A stretch of DNA of 64,000 bases from JBQTGK01 sp052400665 (GTDB taxonomy: Bacteria; Bacteroidota; Bacteroidia; Bacteroidales; Marinifilaceae). Both the position numbers and the translations under genes were made by a program. Location: the NCBI GenBank assembly GCA_052400665.1, contig JBQTGK010000001.1; one strand, written 5' to 3'. Every line of letters begins with the position of its first letter. Within the stretch, counting starts at the first letter, position 1. Below are positions 17,257 to 25,405 of the stretch, piece after piece. Below the pieces are notes generated by a model. That model searched no databases. It was not told where the DNA came from and saw nothing but the letters and a program-made list of their open reading frames with translations.

Positions 17257-19548
17257 TTATTTATTTGATTTATTATCACGGTCTTCTTTTGTGAACTTAA
17301 AATTTAAGCCTATAAAAATAGTTCTGCCAGGATTAAGCGTTCCATAATGAGAACCGTAGGGTCTGTCATCTACATAATCAAAAATATTATCTACTCCACC
17401 ATTTATGCTAAATTTACAGTTCTTAAACTTTTTAATGTTTAATGTTGTTGTCAGTTTCCATAACTGATAAGGATCAGCATAAGTTCTCTCCTCTTCTTCT
17501 TCCAAATAAAATTTATCCGATTTATAATTCCCACTTAGGTTCACATTTAACAAATAATTTGACCAATTTTTAAGCCATGTTAGTTTTAATGTTGCACTAT
17601 GTTCCGATACCCCATTCAGTCTCACTTCCTGTGTTTTATTTCGGGCATCAACGTAACTATATCCGCCAGCAATCGTAAAATTTTTAAATAAAAACGCGTT
17701 AAAAGTCCAGTCTAATCCTATGTTTTGTGCGTTATTAATATTATAGCGAAACTTGGTTTCTTCAATTCCTCTTCTTTTGTAATCGTAAATTGTGGGTATA
17801 ATTTTATAATCAATCATATCCTTTAATTTATTGATATAAAGGCTTAAACTGGTTCTGAATTTTTTATATTTAAATTCTGAAGAAATTGTATAATAATTAG
17901 ATTTTTGAGGTTTTAAATCCTTATTCCCCAGATACAAACGATATACTCCCATGCGCTCACTCTCGTAGAAGTAATAAAGTTCTTTTAAAGTCGGACTTTT
18001 AAAGCCATTGGCATAAGATATTCGGTGGGTAAAATTTCCTATTTTGTACATAGCTGCAATTTTTGGAGTAGCTATTACACCAAACTGATCGTGATGAATA
18101 ACACGCACACCACCTACAAAATTTATTTTTTTGGATAGTTTAAATTCATCCTGAAGATAAAATGATAAAGTATAAGCACTAGCATCATTATTTATTAAAC
18201 GATACTTAGCCTCGAGATCGTCTCCTAAATATTCTAATCCGGAACTTATTGTATTCTCCTTACTCAAATGAAAAACCCCTTTTAACTGAAAAGTAAGATT
18301 TGTTTGATCTGAATTTTTAAATCGTTCGCCTGGATAGTACGTTTTTTTTACTACTCCATCTTCTGTTATATAACGCTCGCTGTATTTGTATGGATATTCG
18401 TTATAATACTTATAGTTACCAAAATCGAAACTAAAGTTGATAAAATCTTTATTCTTTAACTTATACCTAGCAGCAAGCGAAGCACTTTTATTATTGTAGT
18501 AATAGTTATGCATTCTTCCTTTAAACGGGAAATATAGCGTTTTTTCATACCATGAAGCATCGGTACTAAATTTCAAATTCTTATTAATATCGTACTTAAA
18601 CGACTGACTTACTGTATACGATCGCTTTTTATTAACGGGCATATCATAAGTAGCAACCAAGTAGGGCAAGTCATGATTAGATTCCCATTTGGTATTTATT
18701 TTCATATTGTTTAACTGATATCCGTCGTTCTGTTTTCTTGAAAATGTTGTTTTACTCGACAAATTACCCTTATTGTAAGTAAAAGTATTTAACTGTTTCC
18801 ATTCATTATTTGCACCAAATCGGCTACTGTTTGATATGCTGTATTTTCCTTTTGGGCGTTTGCTTATAATATTAATAACACCAGCAATTGCATCAGATCC
18901 ATACAAGGTAGAAGAAGCTCCTTTTACAATTTCAATTTGCTCAATATCTTCCGAATTAATTCTGCTTAAATCTACTATTCCTCCTACGCTTCCTGTTAAC
19001 CTTTTCCCATCTAGTAAAATTAAAACGTAGTCTTCTCCAAGTCCGTTAATTTTAATATCTGTACCCATTGAACTAGGCATAAAATCAACCGAAGATGACA
19101 AACTGGAAATGATTTCTTCTACACTTCTACCCGAGATTTCCTGAATACTCTTTCCTGAAATAATCTCAGTTTGCACAGGTACATTATCAAGACGATAGCG
19201 TGTTCCTGTACCTGTTACAACAATTGGCGAAAGCAATTCAACTGAAGGCACAAGGCTCACGTTTACAATTTTATGGGAAGTTTTTATTTGTATTTTTTGC
19301 TGATAAGGTTTATAACCAATACAAGATATGCACAAATTATAAATACCAGGTTTTAAATGTTCAAAGGAATAAGAACCGTCGGTTTTAGTGTAAGATATTA
19401 CAGAACTAGACAAATAAACATTTGCATATTCAATAGGCTTATGCGATTCGGAATTACTCACCTTACCCGCTAAACCAAACTCCTGTGCATATAACACACT
19501 TGTGCATAAACATAATTGCACCAAGGCAATAATAATTAATCGCATCAT
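17257..19548 (-). CDS. btuB: BtuB-like TonB-dependent receptor (cobalamin type)
   Basis: Outer-membrane TonB-dependent receptor of about 763 residues. The longest open frame begins with TTG at 19560; the ATG at 19548 (or 19545) gives a better signal peptide start (MMRLIIIALVQLCLC, cleavage before QEFG). A carboxypeptidase-regulatory-like beta domain (about 30-110) precedes the plug (SPIVVTGTGTR ... LILLDGKRLTG ... IEIVKGASSTLYGSDAIAGVINI), and the barrel ends in an aromatic FKFTKE-type terminus. The leader contains a cobalamin riboswitch, so the substrate is very probably a corrinoid. The CbiK-like lipoprotein follows in the same operon. Repression by adenosylcobalamin or a related corrinoid is expected. 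Confidence 0.88.
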   Translation of the reverse strand: MMRLIIIALVQLCLCTSVLYAQEFGLAGKVSNSESHKPIEYANVYLSSSVISYTKTDGSYSFEHLKPGIYNLCISCIGYKPYQQKIQIKTSHKIVNVSLVPSVELLSPIVVTGTGTRYRLDNVPVQTEIISGKSIQEISGRSVEEIISSLSSSVDFMPSSMGTDIKINGLGEDYVLILLDGKRLTGSVGGIVDLSRINSEDIEQIEIVKGASSTLYGSDAIAGVINIISKRPKGKYSISNSSRFGANNEWKQLNTFTYNKGNLSSKTTFSRKQNDGYQLNNMKINTKWESNHDLPYLVATYDMPVNKKRSYTVSQSFKYDINKNLKFSTDASWYEKTLYFPFKGRMHNYYYNNKSASLAARYKLKNKDFINFSFDFGNYKYYNEYPYKYSERYITEDGVVKKTYYPGERFKNSDQTNLTFQLKGVFHLSKENTISSGLEYLGDDLEAKYRLINNDASAYTLSFYLQDEFKLSKKINFVGGVRVIHHDQFGVIATPKIAAMYKIGNFTHRISYANGFKSPTLKELYYFYESERMGVYRLYLGNKDLKPQKSNYYTISSEFKYKKFRTSLSLYINKLKDMIDYKIIPTIYDYKRRGIEETKFRYNINNAQNIGLDWTFNAFLFKNFTIAGGYSYVDARNKTQEVRLNGVSEHSATLKLTWLKNWSNYLLNVNLSGNYKSDKFYLEEEEERTYADPYQLWKLTTTLNIKKFKNCKFSINGGVDNIFDYVDDRPYGSHYGTLNPGRTIFIGLNFKFTKEDRDNKSNK

Positions 19549-19629
19549 CGATAAAATCAAAAAACTGTTGATAATATATGTCTACAGTATTAATCCTATC
19601 CCGAGACTAATTACTGACAAAAAAAGCAT

Positions 19630-19796
19630 TGCTTTGTAGGTCTTCTGACTTACTCCTGTTTAATCTGCCTTCCCATCGTATTTATGAACAGTGGCTTTGT
19701 AGTATTAAACATTATTGCGGAGCTTACAGCTGCGGGTACAGTTTCGGATTTTCACCGAATTCCCTTTATTGATAAGCATAGAAACTAATCAATCAC
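19630..19796 (-). promoter_or_regulatory. Cobalamin (B12) riboswitch
   Basis: Read on the minus strand, the element contains the conserved blocks in the right order: GGTGAAAATCCGAAAC, CCCGCAGCTGTAAGC, the GCCACTG box, GATGGGAAGGC, and AGTCAGAAGACCTAC. These are the hallmark segments of the cobalamin riboswitch aptamer. It lies in the leader of the TonB receptor gene, with about 80 bases between the aptamer and the start codon. No strong terminator follows, so control is probably at translation initiation or by a weak hairpin around 19620-19637. Confidence 0.95.
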
Positions 19797-19806
19797 AAAA
19801 CTGACA

Positions 19807-19814
19807 CAAAAGTA
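19807..19814 (-). promoter_or_regulatory. -7 box (TACTTTTG) driving the riboswitch leader
   Basis: On the minus strand TACTTTTG matches TAnnTTTG. It is placed about 10 bases before the first conserved riboswitch base, which puts the transcript start at about 19800, as expected. Confidence 0.55.
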
Positions 19815-20118
19815 TATAAACTTTTTAAAATTAAAACAGCTACGATAAAATAGTATACCTGTTAAACAACACCCCAAAATAAACGCCTTATTTACTGATA
19901 ATGGGCATAATAGTATAAAATATCCATTTCAATAACTTTATAGATAGTCTTCCTATTATAAAATTATACTATTGACTAAATGCTTAAGTTGGTAGAATAA
20001 ATACACGAATTACACAAGAATAAATACTAAATTATTGTTAATTATTACGCATTTTTTTACAAATAACTTACTGATAAAATACAGCTTAATTTATCCGGAT
20101 AAAACAAAATAGTGCATA
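19815..20118. other. Intergenic stretch with no gene seen
   Basis: AT-rich sequence between the riboswitch promoter and the terminator of the oxidoreductase gene. No open frame, RNA gene or strong repeat was recognised. Confidence 0.5.
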
Positions 20119-20146
20119 AAAAAAGACAACCTGCAGGCTGCCTTTA
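20119..20146 (-). terminator. Terminator of the YhdH-type oxidoreductase gene
   Basis: On the minus strand AAGGCAGCC pairs with GGTTGTCTT (wobbles) around TGCA, followed by a run of seven T residues. Confidence 0.8.
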
Positions 20147-20167
20147 TCATACTATATAATTTATTTT

Positions 20168-21160
20168 CTACAATTTTACAATTACTCGTCCGCGACTTTT
20201 TTTCTCCAACATCAAATCGATATAAGTATCCAATTCTTCCAAACTTGATTCTATAACCTGTTCTTTATTTTTATAAACATTCCAATCGGCTGCCAGTTTA
20301 TCCCAAACTTTTTGTCTTAATTCCATTGGGCAATTCTGCGAATCGATACCAATTAAGCTAATTCCATTTAATATAAAAGGATAAACGGTCATTGCCAAGT
20401 CGCCGGACCCTACATTACCACAAGTCGTCACATTTCCTAATGGTTTACAAGCCTTTAGTAAAGTGTGTAAGGTATTGCCACCAATAACATCAATGGCACC
20501 AGCCCACAATGGTCTTAATAGAGGTCTTCCCGATTTATCATCAGTAATATCAGTAGAAATTCTGCTAATAGCTCCTAACTCCTGCAATACTGTCTCCCCC
20601 CCTGTTGACTCAAAAGTTGCTGCAATTACTTCAAAACCTATTGATGATAATATACTAATGGCAATACTGCCTACACCACCTAAAGCACCCGTAACCACAA
20701 CAGATCCCATTTCGGGTTTTTGTCCGGCTGCCAACAAACGATACACCGATAATGCTGCCGTAAATCCGGCTGTTCCATATATCATTGCCTGCTTAAAATC
20801 TAACTCTTTGGGCATTGCCACTACCCAGGCTTCGGGCACACGAATATATTCTGCAAATCCGCCATCGGTATTCATACCTAAATCGTAGCTAGTTACAATA
20901 ACTTTATCGCCAGCTTTAAATTTACCACTTGCCGATGATTCTACCACTCCGGCAGCATCAATTCCCGGGGTATGAGGATAATTTCGTGTTACTCCTTTAT
21001 TGCCTGTAACTGAAAGTGCATCCTTAAAATTTAAAGAAGAATACTTCACTTTTACAATTACATCTCCAATCGGCAGATCGTCAATTTTCAACTTTTCAAT
21101 TCGTCTTACAAACTTCCCCTCTTTCTCGTAAATTCGAAGTGCTTTAAATTCTTTATTCAT
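20168..21160 (-). CDS. YhdH/AcuI-family NADPH-dependent oxidoreductase (acryloyl-CoA reductase type)
   Basis: A 330-residue medium-chain dehydrogenase/reductase of the YhdH/AcuI group, which lacks catalytic zinc and reduces acrylyl-CoA-like or quinone-like substrates with NADPH. Visible are SSLNFKDALSVTGNKGVTR, TPGIDAAGVVESS, IYGTAGFTAALSVYRL, the nucleotide fold VVVTGALGGVGSIAISIL and GRVIVKL at the C-terminus. It is divergent from an HxlR-type regulator, whose members often control oxidoreductases and respond to electrophiles, so the pair may be a stress-response unit. The physiological substrate cannot be told from sequence. Confidence 0.88.
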   Translation of the reverse strand: MNKEFKALRIYEKEGKFVRRIEKLKIDDLPIGDVIVKVKYSSLNFKDALSVTGNKGVTRNYPHTPGIDAAGVVESSASGKFKAGDKVIVTSYDLGMNTDGGFAEYIRVPEAWVVAMPKELDFKQAMIYGTAGFTAALSVYRLLAAGQKPEMGSVVVTGALGGVGSIAISILSSIGFEVIAATFESTGGETVLQELGAISRISTDITDDKSGRPLLRPLWAGAIDVIGGNTLHTLLKACKPLGNVTTCGNVGSGDLAMTVYPFILNGISLIGIDSQNCPMELRQKVWDKLAADWNVYKNKEQVIESSLEELDTYIDLMLEKKSRGRVIVKL

Positions 21161-21265
21161 ATCAGTTGTATTTTTTATTCTTATCTTGCAACAAAAATAA
21201 GTCTATTTAATCTATTAATCAAGAACTTACATTTAAGGCAATTACTAACATTTTGTTCTGATTTA

Positions 21266-21276
21266 CTGATTATCAG
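21266..21276. promoter_or_regulatory. Short palindrome in the YhdH/HxlR divergent promoter
   Basis: CTGAT-T-ATCAG is a perfect dyad between the two divergent genes, 22 bases before the HxlR start; a candidate operator for the HxlR protein. Confidence 0.35.
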
Positions 21277-21297
21277 CAAATAAAAAAAATTAAAAAA

Positions 21298-21612
21298 TTG
21301 GAAAAAGGATCTTGTCCCATCGATACATTTATTAATTACGTAAAAGGAAAACGTAAGGCTACGATTGTTTTACACCTAATGCAGGGAACTAAGCGCTATT
21401 CTGAACTGGTAAAACTTATCCCTGATGTTAGCGACAGAATGCTCAGCAAAAATCTAAAGGAATTGGAGGAATCGGGATTTATTGAAAGAAAAGTATACCC
21501 TGAGGTACCACCAAAAGTTGAATATAGTTTAAGTAAGTTGGGTAAAGAAATTCATCCTGTACTACTTGCTATGTACCGCGCAGGCAGAGTTCTGGAAAAA
21601 GAAATCGATTAA
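21298..21612 (+). CDS. HxlR-family transcriptional regulator
   Basis: A 104-residue winged-helix protein of the HxlR family: near-N-terminal Cys in GSCPIDTFINYVKGKRKATIVLHLMQG, then the helix-turn-helix RYSELVKLIPDVSDRMLSKNLKELEESGFIERKVY and PPKVEYSLSKLGKEI, the wing and C-terminal helix. The single N-terminal Cys is the residue that senses thiol-reactive compounds in characterised members. No ATG is in frame upstream of the domain; the start is taken as TTG at 21298, after an A-rich stretch. It is divergent from the YhdH-type oxidoreductase and probably represses it. Confidence 0.88.
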   Translation: MEKGSCPIDTFINYVKGKRKATIVLHLMQGTKRYSELVKLIPDVSDRMLSKNLKELEESGFIERKVYPEVPPKVEYSLSKLGKEIHPVLLAMYRAGRVLEKEID

Positions 21613-21624
21613 ATAAAATACTAA

Positions 21625-21652
21625 AAAAGGCAACCAACAGGCTGCCTTTCCT
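21625..21652. terminator. Bidirectional terminator between HxlR and pepT
   Basis: AAAGGCA.CC and GG.TGCCTTT form a stem with one mismatch and an AACA loop; A and T runs flank it on both sides, serving the two convergent genes. Confidence 0.75.
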
Positions 21653-21671
21653 TACAAATTGATAAGTACAA

Positions 21672-22898
21672 TTATTTTTTTGAAATAAGTTCTACAATTT
21701 TCAGAATCACATCAACAGCTTTCTGCATCGATTTTACAGGAACATATTCGAATCGACCGTGAAAGTTATGCCCTCCTGCAAAAATATTTGGACAAGGTAA
21801 GCCCATATATGACAAACGACTTCCATCTGTTCCTCCTCGAATAGGAATCACCATTGGATCTACGTCAACCTGTTTCATTGCTTCCTCGGCAATATCAACA
21901 ATATACTTAACAGGTTCAACTTTTTCGCGCATATTATAATACTGGTTTGTCATTTCTATGCTAGCTGTTCCCTCACCATACCTTTGATTAAAGTCTCCAC
22001 ATAAATCCTTTACAAACTTCTTGCGAGATTCATAATTGTCCATATCGAAATCACGAATAATATACTGTAAACTGGAACTTTCAACTCCACCTTCCATAGA
22101 AATAAGATGATAGAATCCCTGATAGTTTTCTGTTTTTTCAGGTACATCTTCTTTTGGCAATTTTGAAATATATTCGTTTGCAATAAGCATTGAATTAATC
22201 ATTTTATCCTTAGCCATTCCTGGGTGAACGTTGCGCCCTTTAAAAGTAATTTTAGCAAAAGCAGCATTAAAATTCTCATACTGCAACTCTCCTATTTCGC
22301 CACCATCCAGGGTATAAGCAAAGTCTGCTCCAAACTTTTGTACATTAAAAAAATCGGCACCTTTCCCTATTTCCTCATCGGGAGTAAATCCAATGTGAAC
22401 AGGTCCGTGTTTTATCTCAGGATGATTGGCCAAATACTCCACCGCAGTAATAATTTCGGCAACACCAGCTTTATCATCTGCGCCAAGCAATGTTGTTCCG
22501 TCGGTAGTTATTAATGTTTGCCCAACATATTGTTTTAAGTCTGGAAAATCTGCCACTTTCATTACAATATTCTCAGCCTTATTTAAAACAAGATCTTCGC
22601 CATTGTAATTCTCCACAAATTGAGGGTTTACATTTCTTCCCGAAAAATCAGGGCTTGTATCCATATGGGCAATAAAACCAACTGCAGGAACCTCATAATC
22701 TAAATTCGATGGAAGAATACCCATTAGGTATCCATTTTCATCTAAACTCACATTTTCGAGCCCGATCTCTTCCATCTCTTTAGCCAATTCTTTAGCCAAT
22801 ACCATTTGTCCAGGAGTACTGGGTGTTAAACCTGTTTCTGTATCCGATTCAGTATCAAATTGTACGTATCGTATAAACTTTTCTATTACTTTATTCAT
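21672..22898 (-). CDS. pepT: Peptidase T (tripeptide aminopeptidase)
   Basis: Di-zinc M20B aminopeptidase releasing the N-terminal residue of tripeptides in the cytoplasm. The start at 22898 (MNKVIEKFIRYVQFDTESD) fits the family; an in-frame ATG at 22919 would add seven residues. Metal and catalytic motifs: GFIAHMDTSPDFSG (metal His and catalytic Asp), TTLLGADDKAGVAEI (bridging Asp), FTPDEEIGKGAD (general-base Glu and metal Glu), YTLDGGEIGE, and PIRGGTDGSRLSYMGLPCPN with GGHNFHGRFEYVP at the C-terminus. About 408 residues, full length. Confidence 0.95.
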   Translation of the reverse strand: MNKVIEKFIRYVQFDTESDTETGLTPSTPGQMVLAKELAKEMEEIGLENVSLDENGYLMGILPSNLDYEVPAVGFIAHMDTSPDFSGRNVNPQFVENYNGEDLVLNKAENIVMKVADFPDLKQYVGQTLITTDGTTLLGADDKAGVAEIITAVEYLANHPEIKHGPVHIGFTPDEEIGKGADFFNVQKFGADFAYTLDGGEIGELQYENFNAAFAKITFKGRNVHPGMAKDKMINSMLIANEYISKLPKEDVPEKTENYQGFYHLISMEGGVESSSLQYIIRDFDMDNYESRKKFVKDLCGDFNQRYGEGTASIEMTNQYYNMREKVEPVKYIVDIAEEAMKQVDVDPMVIPIRGGTDGSRLSYMGLPCPNIFAGGHNFHGRFEYVPVKSMQKAVDVILKIVELISKK

Positions 22899-23050
22899 TC
22901 TTATATTTTTTGATATCATTTTAGATACGAGATAATAAAACTGTCAATATCTAAAAAAAGTAATTCTATTTCTGAAACACTGCAATATTAATAAATTGAT
23001 TGTGCAAAAAAGAATCAATCTAAATGTTCATTAACAAATTTCTAAAGAAT

Positions 23051-23734
23051 TTAAACATCATCCGATTTAAACTGAAACCCCAATCGTTTACCAGTTGGAA
23101 TGCGAGAATTCTGAATTTTCTCAAAAATCTGAGCTACTGACATAATTTTAACATTATCGTAAGGGGGCACCAGTAAATCGAAATTTAAGGAATAATTAAT
23201 AGCCGTTTCGACAATTCTTTTCAAACTTTCCTTATTTGCTTTCGAAGCCGATAAATCGGTTTGTAACAATCCCATTTGTCGTTTTCCTTCTACAATAAAA
23301 TGTTTTTCTTTATTAATAAATATACGTGCCACCAAGTATCCCAAATCATCATAACGAGTATATTTAAACGAATCAGAAAGGAAATTATAAATATTAATAA
23401 TTCCTGAGTAGGCATTATCTGGATTTGCTTTTACATAGGCCTGTTCCCATACATTATGATCGCGATTAAACTGAAAAACATTGGTATGCAAACTAAACAC
23501 CAAAATATCTGAAGCTACCTGTATCTGAAACTCAAACTCTCCTTTGTCTTCATATTTCAATATCACATCCTTACTCGAATCCTGCAATTCATCATTGTAT
23601 TCTGTTACCAGTTCATCTAACACTTCGCGCAAATCTTCAAAAATAAGTTTCGTGTTATGATATACCAGTTGCTTTAAAGTAGCTTTTTCCCTAATGGTAT
23701 TTAGAATAGCAGCTTTTGTATTTAATATGTTCAT
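23051..23734 (-). CDS. Conserved-looking hypothetical protein
   Basis: A 227-residue soluble protein with no signal peptide or membrane segment. I do not recognise a named family. The N-terminal third is helical and Leu-rich, the middle has alternating beta-type segments (EFEFQIQVASDILVFSLHTNVFQF) and tyrosines, and the C-terminus is short and basic before SDDV. It stands alone between pepT and proS on the same strand, with its own gap on each side. Composition and length suggest a real cytoplasmic protein of Bacteroidota; function unknown. Confidence 0.7.
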   Translation of the reverse strand: MNILNTKAAILNTIREKATLKQLVYHNTKLIFEDLREVLDELVTEYNDELQDSSKDVILKYEDKGEFEFQIQVASDILVFSLHTNVFQFNRDHNVWEQAYVKANPDNAYSGIINIYNFLSDSFKYTRYDDLGYLVARIFINKEKHFIVEGKRQMGLLQTDLSASKANKESLKRIVETAINYSLNFDLLVPPYDNVKIMSVAQIFEKIQNSRIPTGKRLGFQFKSDDV

Positions 23735-23767
23735 TATATAGTTGTTTAAGGTGATGAGTAAATATAC

Positions 23768-23806
23768 AAAAAAACAGTCACCGAAATTCCGATGACTGTT
23801 TTATTA
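23768..23806 (-). terminator. Terminator after proS
   Basis: AAACAGTCA and TGACTGTTT form a perfect 9-bp outer stem (inner CCG/CGG also nearly pairs). The flanks are A- and T-rich on both sides; it lies about 25 bases after the proS stop. Confidence 0.8.
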
Positions 23807-23828
23807 TAATTGTGTATATTTTTCCTGA

Positions 23829-25304
23829 CTAGTAAGACTTGGCAAAAACAACTCTTCTTTTAGAAGGTTTTCCTGTAATCATACACACACCTTCTTCCTC
23901 TTCGGCATCGAAAGGAATACAACGAATAGTTGCTTTTGTTTCCGATTGAATTTTCTCTTCTGTTTCTGGAGTACCATCCCAATGTGCCAAAAAGAAGCCT
24001 GTTTTAGTTTCCAAAAGCTCTTTAAATTCATCGTAAGAATCAACTTTAGTTGTTTTTTCTGCTCTAAAATCTAAAGCTTTCTGGAAAATATTATTCTGAA
24101 TCTCTTCTAATAATTTCTCTATTACTTCTTCAACACCATCAATAGGTAAAGTTTCTTTGCTTAAAGTATCGCGGCGAGCCAATTCAATGGTTCCGTTTTC
24201 TAAATCACGGTTTCCAATTGCCAAACGAACAGGTACACCTTTAAGTTCATACTCAGCAAATTTCCATCCTGGCTTACGATTATCACTGTCATCAAATTTA
24301 ACAGAGATGCCCATTGTTTTCAATTTGGCAACAATAGGATCAATCGCTGCTGTAATTTTTGCTAATTCTTCCTCTTTACGATAAATTGGTACTATTACAA
24401 CCTGTATTGGCGCTAATTTTGGAGGTAAAACCAAACCTTTATCATCGGAATGAGCCATAATTAATGCTCCCATCAAACGAGTTGAAACTCCCCATGAAGT
24501 TGCCCAAACATAATCTTCTTTACCCTCTTTATTGGCAAATTTCACATCGAAAGCTTTAGCAAAATTCTGTCCCAAAAAATGAGAAGTACCTGCCTGAAGA
24601 GCTTTACCATCCTGCATTAAAGCTTCAATACAATAAGTATCTAAAGCACCTGCAAAACGTTCCGATTCAGTTTTGTGTCCCTTTAATACCGGAACTCCCA
24701 TGTATTGTTCAGCAAAATCACCATAAATATCTATCATTTGCTTGGTTTCAACCAATGCTTCTTCTTTAGTAGCATGAGCAGTATGTCCTTCCTGCCATAA
24801 AAATTCGGCTGTTCTTAAAAACAAACGAGTACGCATTTCCCAGCGCATAACATTTGCCCACTGATTACAAAGAATAGGAAGATCACGATAAGACTGAATC
24901 CAATTTTTATATGTATTCCATATAATAGTCTCAGAAGTTGGACGAATAATTAATTCTTCTTCCAATTTAGCTTCCGGATCAACAACAACACCTTTTCCGT
25001 TAGGATCATTTTTTAAACGGTAATGAGTTACTACTGCACATTCCTTCGCAAATCCCTCTACGTGATCTGCCTCCTTACTCAAAAATGATTTTGGTATTAA
25101 TAGTGGAAAATATGCATTTTGATGACCAGTATCCTTGAACATTTTATCAAGTTGTGCCTGTATCTTTTCCCAAATGGCATAACCATAAGGTTTAATAATC
25201 ATACATCCTCTTACTGCAGAATTCTCTGCTAAATCTGCTTTGATAACCAGATCGTTATACCATTGCGAATAATTTTCGCTTCTGCTCGTTAAAACTTTTG
25301 CCAT
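23829..25304 (-). CDS. proS: Prolyl-tRNA synthetase, archaeal/eukaryal type (ProS)
   Basis: Class II synthetase charging tRNA-Pro. The 491 residues and lack of an internal editing (INS) domain identify the archaeal/eukaryal-type enzyme, with its extra C-terminal zinc-binding-like domain ending in VVFAKSY. Class II motifs: the motif 1 region near KPYGYAIWEKIQAQ, RPTSETIIWNTYKNWIQSYRDLP with NQWANVMRWEMRTRLFLRTAEFLWQEGHTAHAT (motif 2), and TSWGVSTRLMGALIMAHSDDKGLVLPP (motif 3). The anticodon-binding domain follows (VVIVPIYRKEEE). This type is common in Bacteroidota. A tRNA-Pro gene occurs later in the window. Confidence 0.96.
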   Translation of the reverse strand: MAKVLTSRSENYSQWYNDLVIKADLAENSAVRGCMIIKPYGYAIWEKIQAQLDKMFKDTGHQNAYFPLLIPKSFLSKEADHVEGFAKECAVVTHYRLKNDPNGKGVVVDPEAKLEEELIIRPTSETIIWNTYKNWIQSYRDLPILCNQWANVMRWEMRTRLFLRTAEFLWQEGHTAHATKEEALVETKQMIDIYGDFAEQYMGVPVLKGHKTESERFAGALDTYCIEALMQDGKALQAGTSHFLGQNFAKAFDVKFANKEGKEDYVWATSWGVSTRLMGALIMAHSDDKGLVLPPKLAPIQVVIVPIYRKEEELAKITAAIDPIVAKLKTMGISVKFDDSDNRKPGWKFAEYELKGVPVRLAIGNRDLENGTIELARRDTLSKETLPIDGVEEVIEKLLEEIQNNIFQKALDFRAEKTTKVDSYDEFKELLETKTGFFLAHWDGTPETEEKIQSETKATIRCIPFDAEEEEGVCMITGKPSKRRVVFAKSY

Positions 25305-25405
25305 TCGATATAGTTTTGGTATAGTATTTGCTACTTTTAGGCTGAATAAAATTCATTACAAAAGTATAAAATTATCTTAGATATTCATTAATTGGAGGAC
25401 AAGCT

